64,000 nt of DNA from Oricola nitratireducens (GTDB lineage: Bacteria > Pseudomonadota > Alphaproteobacteria > Rhizobiales > Rhizobiaceae). A program made the position numbers and the translations under genes. Shown in pieces: positions 18,302-25,287 of this stretch. The notes below the pieces were generated by a model. That model saw nothing but the letters and a program-made list of their open reading frames with translations. It ran no database searches and was not told the origin of the DNA. The stretch's first letter is position 1. The number at the start of each line of letters is the position of its first letter. The stretch spans positions 1 through 64,000 of the forward strand of contig NZ_JACZCS010000052.1 of NCBI RefSeq assembly GCF_014904745.1. The letters run 5' to 3'.

Positions 18302-19234
18302 GTGACGATGGCCAAGGCAAGTACGCAGCGACTGCCGGCCGCTCGCTGCGAGTTGGGCGAAGGACCGCATTACGATCGGGCGACCGATACCGCCTGGTGG
18401 TTCGACATCGTCGGCCAGAAGCTTTTCGAACACCGCTTCGATACGGACGAGACGCGCATGCACGGCCTGCCGCGCATGGGCTCCGTGGCCGCGCGCATCG
18501 ACGATGACCGTCAGCTCCTCGGCATGGAGGACGGGCTGTATCTGCGCACGAAAGCGGACGGCGTGCTGGCGCTGCTGGCGCCGCTCGAAGCGGACAATCC
18601 GGCGACGCGCTCCAATGATGGCCGCGTACACCCCTCCGGGAGGCTGTGGATCGGCACCATGGGCAAGAACGCCGAACGGCAGGCCGGCGCGATCTACTGG
18701 TTCGACGGTTGCACGGTGCGCACGCTTTTTCGCACGGTCACCATCCCGAACTCGATCTGCTTTTCGCCGGATGGCAGAACCGGCTATTTCGCCGACACGG
18801 CCGTCAACACGGTCTGGCGCGTGGCACTCGATGCCGCGACGGGTCTGCCGTTGGGCGAACCGGAATCCTTTCTGTCGGCGAAGGACCTGCCGCTGGGCGG
18901 CTATTTCGACGGGTCGGTCACGGATGCCGGCGGCGTACTGTGGAACGCGGCCTGGGGCGGCGGATCGGTTTCCGGTTTCGCGCCGGACGGCATGCTGATC
19001 CGGACATTCGAAGTGCCTGCCGCCCAGACGAGCTGTCCGTGTTTCGTCGGCCCAAAGCTCGATCGCATGCTGGTGACATCCGCCTGGCAGGGCTATTCCG
19101 ATGCCGCGCGCGCGGCAGATCCCGGGGCCGGTTTCACCTATGTGATCGACGGCGGTTTCGACGGACATGCCGATTGTGCCTTCCGGCTCGACGCGGAAAC
19201 CCGATCGGGCGACCCCAAGGACAGGGCGACCTGA
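18302..19234 (+). CDS. SMP-30/gluconolactonase family sugar lactonase
   Basis: Opens the galactono- or arabinonolactone made by the dehydrogenase, feeding the dehydratase. It is 310 aa, a six-bladed propeller with metal ligands in ELGEGPHYD (Glu), SNDGRVHPSG (Asn), IPNSICFSPDG (Asn) and SVTDAGGVLW (Asp). I prefer GTG at 18302 because GAGGAG is 8 bases upstream; ATG at 18308 is the alternative. It is the last gene of the chvE operon and is convergent with the DeoR gene, 31 bases away. Confidence 0.87.
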   Translation: MTMAKASTQRLPAARCELGEGPHYDRATDTAWWFDIVGQKLFEHRFDTDETRMHGLPRMGSVAARIDDDRQLLGMEDGLYLRTKADGVLALLAPLEADNPATRSNDGRVHPSGRLWIGTMGKNAERQAGAIYWFDGCTVRTLFRTVTIPNSICFSPDGRTGYFADTAVNTVWRVALDAATGLPLGEPESFLSAKDLPLGGYFDGSVTDAGGVLWNAAWGGGSVSGFAPDGMLIRTFEVPAAQTSCPCFVGPKLDRMLVTSAWQGYSDAARAADPGAGFTYVIDGGFDGHADCAFRLDAETRSGDPKDRAT

Positions 19235-19265
19235 CCGACAGTCCCCTCAATCGGACTAATCCAGA

Positions 19266-20051
19266 TTAATATTGCGAGGTCCCGGATCGTTTGGACACCG
19301 AAACCACCGTCAGTTCGGTTTCCGCGTGCTTCAAGGCCTCGACGATTTCCTCGGGCGGAGCGCTATCGGTGATGAGTTCGTCTATGGCGTCGAAGCCGCA
19401 GACGGTGACAAGGCCGCGGCGGCCGAATTTGGTATGGTCGGTGACAACGACCTTGCGCTCGCCGCAGGACAGCACCATCCGGGCAAACTCCGCTTCTTCC
19501 AGGTCGAAATCCATGACGCCGTTTTCCCCGACCGCACCGGTGGAGATCACGGCGTGGGCGACGGTGAAGCGGCTGATGAATTCAATCGCGGAAGCGCCGA
19601 AGGCGGCGCCGGAGTCGCTGCGCAATTCTCCGCCAGCCATGTAGACGCGGTTGCCGTTGACGGTCGCGAGCGTGCGGGCGACGTCGGAGGAATTGGTCAC
19701 GACGGTCAGGCGGCGATGGCCCATCAGTTCGCGCGCGACGAAGCTCGTCGTCGTGCCGGTATCGAGCATGACGGAATCGCCGTTGCGGATCGTCGAGGCG
19801 AGGTGACGGGCAATCAGCTGCTTCGCGCTCGCGTTTTCGCGCATCCGGCGCTGGAACGGCGCTTCACCGATCTGGCCGGCAAGGCCGACCGCACCGTGAA
19901 TTTTCAGGACGCTGCCGCTTTCGGTCAGCGGCTTGACGTCGCGGCGCACGGTTTCGAGCGATACGCCGAGCCGGGAAGCGAGCGCCGAGATGGTGACGCT
20001 TCCTTCCTCGTTCAGGATACGCAGGATTTCCGCGTGGCGCTTGGAAAGCAT
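19266..20051 (-). CDS. DeoR-family transcriptional regulator
   Basis: Sugar-responsive repressor, 261 aa. N-terminal helix-turn-helix (SVTISALASRLGVSLETVRRD, split here as two halves, residues about 18-40) and a C-terminal DeoR sensor domain with MLDTGTTTSFVAREL, VVTNSSDVA and MAGGELRSD. The ATG at 20051 has GGAG upstream; the frame is open to 20147 across its own promoter region. It lies between the sugar operon (convergent) and the betaine operon (divergent), and either may be its target. Confidence 0.9.
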   Translation of the reverse strand: MLSKRHAEILRILNEEGSVTISALASRLGVSLETVRRDVKPLTESGSVLKIHGAVGLAGQIGEAPFQRRMRENASAKQLIARHLASTIRNGDSVMLDTGTTTSFVARELMGHRRLTVVTNSSDVARTLATVNGNRVYMAGGELRSDSGAAFGASAIEFISRFTVAHAVISTGAVGENGVMDFDLEEAEFARMVLSCGERKVVVTDHTKFGRRGLVTVCGFDAIDELITDSAPPEEIVEALKHAETELTVVSVSKRSGTSQY

Positions 20052-20071
20052 GGCGCTTGGCTCCGGATGTT

Positions 20072-20086
20072 GCCTATTCGATAGGC
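20072..20086. promoter_or_regulatory. inverted repeat in the DeoR leader
   Basis: GCCTAT-TCG-ATAGGC, 6-base arms with a 3-base spacer, 20 bases before the DeoR start. A candidate autoregulatory site. Confidence 0.4.
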
Positions 20087-20113
20087 GCTGTCTGCTGTTT
20101 TTGCAATCAAATC

Positions 20114-20150
20114 CACAAATTCGGTCATAAAGGACACAAAAAACCACAAA
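20114..20150. promoter_or_regulatory. three phased CACAAA direct repeats
   Basis: CACAAA occurs at 20114-20119, 20135-20140 and 20145-20150. The spacings of 21 and 10 bases place all three on one face of the helix. It lies in the divergent region between the DeoR gene and the betaine operon, which suggests a regulator binding site. Confidence 0.4.
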
Positions 20151-20156
20151 ACGTGA

Positions 20157-20186
20157 TTGACAGGGCGTGAGTTCTCACGCGTTAAT
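20157..20186 (+). promoter_or_regulatory. promoter with embedded operator, betaine operon
   Basis: TTGACA (20157-20162) and a weak GTTAAT -10 (20181-20186) are 18 bases apart. The spacer carries a perfect inverted repeat, GCGTGAG-TT-CTCACGC at 20165-20180, so a repressor bound there would block the promoter. Confidence 0.5.
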
Positions 20187-20284
20187 TTCGATCAGGACTA
20201 GGGTGTGGAGCAATGGCCGACCTGAAAAGGCCTGCGAATTGCGATCATCACGGGTCCCGGAACAGGGTGCACAGGGAGCTCGAC

Positions 20285-21259
20285 ATGAAAGCAATCGGAT
20301 TCAAGACAAGGACGGTCGCCGCAAGCCTCGCGGTATCGGCAATCGCGATAATGGCCAGCTCGTTTTCGGCCACGGCGCAGGAATCGCAGGACCCCATCAA
20401 GCTGACGCTGCACGACTGGACCGGCCAGTTGATCACGACGCAGATCATGGGCGATGTGCTGCAGAAGGCCGGCTATAACGTCGAATATGTCCAGGCGGAC
20501 TATCTCGCCCAGTTCGCGGGGCTCGAGACCGGCGACCTGGATGTCGCCATGGAAATGTGGGAGACGACCGGCCGCGAAGCGATGGATGCGGCGACGGCCA
20601 CCGGCAAGGTCGAGAATTTCGGCCCGACCGGCATGAAAGCCAAGGAAGAGTGGTGGTATCCGTCCTACATGAAGGAGAAATGCCCGGGCCTGCCGAACTG
20701 GGAAGCATTGAAGGATCCGGCCTGTGCCGAGGCCTTCTCGACGGCGGAGACCGCACCGAAGGGCCGGTATCTCGGCGGCCCCGTCACATGGGGCGGCTTT
20801 GACGACGAACGCGTCGAGGCCCTCGACCTGCCGTTCGAGGTTATTCACGCGGGTACCGACGCGGCGCTGTTCGCGGAGCTGGAAAGCGCCTATCAGCGCA
20901 AGGCGCCGATCCTGCTGTGGATCTACGCGCCGCACTGGGCGCCGGCGAAATACGAAGGCGAGTGGGTCGATTTCCCCGAATATACGCCCGAGTGCTATAA
21001 CGATCCGTCCTGGGGCATCAATCCGGACATGGCCTATGACTGCGGCAAGCCGCATGGCGAGATCTGGAAGGTCGGCTGGGCCGGCGTGAAGGACAAGTGG
21101 CCAGGCGCCTACGCGGCGATCAAGGCGTTCACCATCAACAATGACGAGATGGGCAAGATGATCACCGACGTCGACCTGAACGGCAAGACCGTGGAAGCGG
21201 TGACCGACGACTGGATGGCCGCCAACGAAGACCGCTGGATGACGTGGATCGGCAAGTAG
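20285..21259 (+). CDS. glycine-betaine-type ABC transporter substrate-binding protein
   Basis: Periplasmic binding protein of the OpuAC/ProX class for quaternary ammonium compounds, 324 aa. The signal peptide ends near ASSFSATA. The mature part has many Trp and Tyr residues (HDWTG, MWETTG, EEWWYP, WAPAKYEGEW) suited to a cation-binding aromatic cage, and several cysteines that may form disulphides. The ATG at 20285 has AGGGAG upstream; the frame is open to 20213. It is first of seven same-strand genes and divergent from the DeoR regulator. The exact ligand (glycine betaine, proline betaine, choline or another) cannot be told from sequence. Confidence 0.9.
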   Translation: MKAIGFKTRTVAASLAVSAIAIMASSFSATAQESQDPIKLTLHDWTGQLITTQIMGDVLQKAGYNVEYVQADYLAQFAGLETGDLDVAMEMWETTGREAMDAATATGKVENFGPTGMKAKEEWWYPSYMKEKCPGLPNWEALKDPACAEAFSTAETAPKGRYLGGPVTWGGFDDERVEALDLPFEVIHAGTDAALFAELESAYQRKAPILLWIYAPHWAPAKYEGEWVDFPEYTPECYNDPSWGINPDMAYDCGKPHGEIWKVGWAGVKDKWPGAYAAIKAFTINNDEMGKMITDVDLNGKTVEAVTDDWMAANEDRWMTWIGK

Positions 21260-21284
21260 TCTCGCCCCGAGCGAAAGCCGGTTG

Positions 21285-21315
21285 CGCCGCCGTCGACCTT
21301 TTAGCGACGGCGGCG
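21285..21315 (+). terminator. intergenic hairpin after the betaine-binding protein gene
   Basis: A perfect 11-bp GC-rich stem (21285-21295 with 21305-21315) and a 9-base loop rich in T, 25 bases after the stop and 37 before the ATPase. It probably acts as attenuator or 3'-end stabiliser, since the operon must continue. Confidence 0.65.
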
Positions 21316-21352
21316 TCCTTCCCCTGATACGATCCCATCTGCCGAGGCTTTG

Positions 21353-22372
21353 ATGTCGCCGCCGGAAGCCAAACTCGTCTGCCGCAATATCTGGAAACTG
21401 TTCGGGCACGGCGCCCAGGAGTTTCTGGAGAAGTCCGGCGGCAACCCGACATTCGAACAGCTATCCGACGCGGGGCTCGTCAGCGCGGTGCGCAGCGTCG
21501 ACCTGAGTGTGCATGAGGGCGAGATCTTCGTCATCATGGGACTGTCCGGGTCCGGCAAGTCGACGCTGGTGCGGTGTCTCTCGCGCCTCATCGAACCGAC
21601 GGCGGGCGAGATCCTGTTCCATGGCGAGAACCTGCTGGCGGCAAGCGACGCCAAGATGATCGAGATCCGCCGCCACAAGATGGGCATGGTGTTCCAGCAT
21701 TTCGCGCTGCTGCCGCACATGACGGTGCTCGCCAATGTCGCGTTTCCGCTGGAAGTGCAGGGTGTCGGCCGGGCCGAACGCGAGGAGCGCGCCCGGCAGA
21801 TGATCTCGCTCGTCGGGCTGAACGGCCGCGAGGAGGCCTATCCGCGGCAATTGTCGGGCGGCCAGCAGCAGCGCGTCGGCATCGCCCGGTCGCTCGCCGT
21901 CGAGCCGGAGCTCTGGTTTCTCGACGAACCGTTTTCGGCGCTCGATCCGCTGATCCGCCGCGAGATGCAGGATGAGTTCATTCGCCTGCAATCGGTCCTG
22001 AAGAAGACCATCGTCTTCATCACCCACGATTTCGACGAAGCGATCCGCCTGGCCGACAGGATCGCCATCATGAAGGACGGAGAGATCGTCCAGGCCGGCA
22101 CGCCCGAGGACATCGTGCTCAATCCGGCCACGGACTATGTGCAGGAGTTCACCCGCGCCGTACCGCGGGCCAAGGTCGTGCGCGTTCGGTCGGCGATGCA
22201 GCCGGTCGGCGGCGACGCACCGACGGCTGCGGTATCCGCCCATGCGACCATCGCCGAGGCGGCGCCCCTGTTCCTCCAGGGGGCGGAACGGCTGCGGGTG
22301 ACAGGAGCGGATGGCGAGACGCTGGGTGAATTGCGCCGCGCCGACGTGATCGATCTCGTATTGCAGGGCTGA
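21353..22372 (+). CDS. glycine-betaine-type ABC transporter ATP-binding protein
   Basis: ProV/OpuAA-type ATPase, 339 aa. It begins with the family-specific NIWKLFG segment, then Walker A GLSGSGKST, Q-loop FQHFALLPHMTV, signature LSGGQQQRVGIARSL, Walker B LWFLDEPFSALDP and THDFDEA. The C-terminal part (about residues 265-339) is a short CBS-like or degenerate regulatory tail. ATG at 21353 has GAGG 5 bases upstream; a TTG precedes it at 21350. The permease starts 3 bases after its stop. Confidence 0.92.
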   Translation: MSPPEAKLVCRNIWKLFGHGAQEFLEKSGGNPTFEQLSDAGLVSAVRSVDLSVHEGEIFVIMGLSGSGKSTLVRCLSRLIEPTAGEILFHGENLLAASDAKMIEIRRHKMGMVFQHFALLPHMTVLANVAFPLEVQGVGRAEREERARQMISLVGLNGREEAYPRQLSGGQQQRVGIARSLAVEPELWFLDEPFSALDPLIRREMQDEFIRLQSVLKKTIVFITHDFDEAIRLADRIAIMKDGEIVQAGTPEDIVLNPATDYVQEFTRAVPRAKVVRVRSAMQPVGGDAPTAAVSAHATIAEAAPLFLQGAERLRVTGADGETLGELRRADVIDLVLQG

Positions 22373-22375
22373 GCG

Positions 22376-24403
22376 ATGACGGATGTGCCCGCAGCCAGCA
22401 TAGGAAAGCCGCCCGCCTCGGTCATGCGGCACGGCGCGGTCGCGCTTGGCATCGCATTGGCCGTCTTCATTCTCTTCTGGAAGTTCGGCGAGGACCTCGC
22501 GCCCTGGGCGTTCGATTACCCGAAGGCTCAGATCGTTCCGGCGGCACGCTGGATCACCCAGTTCACGAAATGGCTGATCAACGACGCGACGTTCGGCCTG
22601 TTCACCTTTACCGACCTGACCCGCTTCATCGCGGCCGTCATCAACTTTCCCTATCAGCTTGTGCTCAGCCTGCTGGAGACCGGCGTCATGTCCGGGCGGG
22701 GATCAAATGCGGTGCAGTATCTGCCGCCGGTCTCGTGGATCGCGGTGACGGCCATCGTCACCCTGATGGGGCTTTATGCCGGCGGGCGGCGGCTGGCGGT
22801 GATCGTGGCGCTTTGCTTCCTTTTTCTTGCGGTGTTCGGGCAATGGTCGAGCGCCATGGTGACGCTCGCCTCGATCCTCGTCGCGGTGCCGCTGGGCGTC
22901 GTTGGCGGCTTGCTGCTCGGCATCGGCGCCTATCGCTGGCGCTGGCTGGAGCGGGCGCTTTTGCCGGTCCTCGACCTGATGCAGACGATCCCGGTTTTCG
23001 CCTATCTCGTGCCGATCCTGTTCCTGTTCGGCTTCGGGGCTACCGCCGCCGTCGTGGCGACGCTGATCTACGCCATGCCGCCGATGACGCGCGTCACCAT
23101 GCTGGCGCTGCGCCAGGTGCCGCCGGACGTGCGCGATCTCGGTAACATGATCGGCTGTACCCGCCATCAGATGACCTGGCGCGTGCTGGTGCCCTCGGCC
23201 AAGGACAGCCTGCTGGTCGGCATGAACCAGGTGATCATGCTGTCGCTGAACATGGTCATCATCGCCTCGATGATCGGCGCGGGCGGCTTGGGTTTCGACG
23301 TCCTCGCCGCATTGCGCCGGCTCGATTTCGGCGCCGGGCTGGAGTCGGGCTTCGCCATCGTCGCGCTTGCCATCGCGCTCGACCGGTTGAGCCAGGCCTT
23401 TGCCAACCGCACCGCGAAGCCGGTGCCGGAAACGAAACCGCGCGGTTTCGTCGCGCGCCATCCCTACCTGCTGGCGGCGCTCGTCTTCGTGGTCATAACG
23501 GGCGTCGCCGGCCTTTTCTTTCCAGCGATCCAGGCCTATCCGGAAGGCTTGCAGCTATCGACCGGGACATTCTGGTCGCGCGTCGTCGAATGGATCAACG
23601 TCAATTTCTTCGACGCGCTGGAAGCGTTCAAGAACGCGCTGCTGCTCAATGTTCTGATCCCCTTCAAGCGCTTCCTGCTCGGACTGCCCTGGGCGGGCGT
23701 GGTCGCGTTTCTGGCGGTCGCCGGCTGGGTGCTGCGCGGACCGGGCCTGGCGCTGCTCGTCGCCGGGCTGACCTTCCTCATCGCCGCCACCGGCCAATGG
23801 GAAAAGGCGATGATCACGACCTATCTGTGCGGCATTTCCGTGCTGTTCGCCTCGCTGATCGGCGTTCCGATCGGGATCGCGGCAGCGGAAAAAGACCGGT
23901 TGTGGCGCGTTGTGCAGGTCGCCATCGATACGCTGCAGACGCTGCCCTCATTCGTCTACCTGATGCCGGCGGTGATGCTGTTCCGCGTCGGCGACTTCAC
24001 CGCGATGATCGCGGTCGTTGCCTATTCGATCGTCCCCGCGATCCGCTATTCCGTACTCGGTATCCAGCGTGTCGATCCGCGTCTCGTCGAGGCGGGCAAG
24101 GCGATGGGCTGCACGGAATGGCAACTGCTGACGCGCATCAAGCTCAAGCTAGCCATGCCGGAGATCATGCTCGGGCTGAACCAGACGATCATGTTCGCGC
24201 TGTCGATGCTTGTGATTACCGCGCTGGTCGGGACGCGCGATCTCGGCCAGGAAGTCTATATCGCATTGACAAAGGCCGATCCCGGCCGCGGTCTCGTCGC
24301 CGGCCTCGCCGTCGCCTTCATCGCGATCGTCTCCGACCGCCTGATCTCGGCCGGTGCGGCCCGCACCCGCGCCCGGCTCGGGATTGCGGAGGAAGTGCGA
24401 TGA
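22376..24403 (+). CDS. fused double permease of the betaine-type ABC transporter
   Basis: A 675-aa inner-membrane protein carrying two ProW-like permease domains in tandem. The coupling loops repeat: VPPDVRDLGNMIGCTRHQM near residue 245 and VDPRLVEAGKAMGCTEWQL near residue 565, each followed by a MNQ or LNQ helix and a conserved GLG or DLG turn. A single-domain ProW is about 300-350 aa, so this chain can supply both halves of the channel. It starts 3 bases after the ATPase and its TGA overlaps the next ATG. Confidence 0.9.
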   Translation: MTDVPAASIGKPPASVMRHGAVALGIALAVFILFWKFGEDLAPWAFDYPKAQIVPAARWITQFTKWLINDATFGLFTFTDLTRFIAAVINFPYQLVLSLLETGVMSGRGSNAVQYLPPVSWIAVTAIVTLMGLYAGGRRLAVIVALCFLFLAVFGQWSSAMVTLASILVAVPLGVVGGLLLGIGAYRWRWLERALLPVLDLMQTIPVFAYLVPILFLFGFGATAAVVATLIYAMPPMTRVTMLALRQVPPDVRDLGNMIGCTRHQMTWRVLVPSAKDSLLVGMNQVIMLSLNMVIIASMIGAGGLGFDVLAALRRLDFGAGLESGFAIVALAIALDRLSQAFANRTAKPVPETKPRGFVARHPYLLAALVFVVITGVAGLFFPAIQAYPEGLQLSTGTFWSRVVEWINVNFFDALEAFKNALLLNVLIPFKRFLLGLPWAGVVAFLAVAGWVLRGPGLALLVAGLTFLIAATGQWEKAMITTYLCGISVLFASLIGVPIGIAAAEKDRLWRVVQVAIDTLQTLPSFVYLMPAVMLFRVGDFTAMIAVVAYSIVPAIRYSVLGIQRVDPRLVEAGKAMGCTEWQLLTRIKLKLAMPEIMLGLNQTIMFALSMLVITALVGTRDLGQEVYIALTKADPGRGLVAGLAVAFIAIVSDRLISAGAARTRARLGIAEEVR

Positions 24404-25287
24404 GTGCCGTCGACCGGATTGCCGCTCTGCCCTGCTGGACGGGCGGCATCGACATGGAGCCACTCACCGGCGGGTTGTCGAACGAGAGCTGGCTGGTTAC
24501 CGATGGCGCGGGAAAGCATGTGGTGCGCTTCGGAAAGGATTATCCGTTCCACCATGTCATCCGCGAGCGCGAGATTATGGTCGCCCGCGCCGCCCATGCG
24601 GCAGGGTTTTCGCCGGAGGTCGAATATGCCGAGCCAGGTATCATGGTCTCGGCCTTCCTCGATGCACGGACCTGGACGGAAGAGGACATGCGCGCCGAAC
24701 CGGAGCGCATCGCCCGACTGCTTTTCGATTTCCATCACAGGATGCCGGCGGAAGTGTCCGGTCCCGGTTTCATGTTCTGGGTTTTCCACGTCATCCGCGA
24801 TTATGCGCGTACGCTCGAGAAAGGCGGCAGCGACCATGTGCCGGACCTGCCGCGCTTTCTCGCGCTGGCCGAAGAGCTGGAGGCGGCGCAGGTGCCGTTG
24901 CCGATCGTCTTCGGCCACCACGATCTTCTGCCCGGCAACTTTCTCGATGACGGCAAGCGCCTGTGGCTGATCGACTTCGAATATGCCGGCTTTTCCACCG
25001 CGATGTTCGATCTCGCCGGTGCGGCGTCGAATTCCGGCATGGACGACACGACGGCGGAAAGACTGCTCACCACCTATTTCGGCAGGGCTTCCGACGAGGC
25101 GCTGAAACGCTCCTTCGACGCGATGCAATGCGCCTCGCTGTTGCGCGAGGCGATGTGGGCGATGGTTTCCGACCTGCATCTCAACGCGCCCGGCGTCGAT
25201 TATGCCGCCTATGCGCGCGAAAACCTCGCGCGGCTCTCCGCCGCGCTCGACCGCTATCACTCCAAACACGGAAAGACCGCATCATGA
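24400..25287 (+). CDS. choline/aminoglycoside kinase-like phosphotransferase A
   Basis: Protein-kinase-fold small-molecule kinase, 295 aa. It has a glycine-containing N-lobe (LTGGLSNESWLV), the Brenner motif HHDLLPGN and the metal-binding LIDFEYAG, which is the choline/ethanolamine kinase form. GGAGGAAG precedes the ATG, and ATGA overlaps join it to the permease before and the dehydrogenase after. It probably phosphorylates a hydroxyl on the transported amine (choline or an analogue), but the substrate is inferred only from context. Confidence 0.8.
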   Translation: MSAVDRIAALPCWTGGIDMEPLTGGLSNESWLVTDGAGKHVVRFGKDYPFHHVIREREIMVARAAHAAGFSPEVEYAEPGIMVSAFLDARTWTEEDMRAEPERIARLLFDFHHRMPAEVSGPGFMFWVFHVIRDYARTLEKGGSDHVPDLPRFLALAEELEAAQVPLPIVFGHHDLLPGNFLDDGKRLWLIDFEYAGFSTAMFDLAGAASNSGMDDTTAERLLTTYFGRASDEALKRSFDAMQCASLLREAMWAMVSDLHLNAPGVDYAAYARENLARLSAALDRYHSKHGKTAS

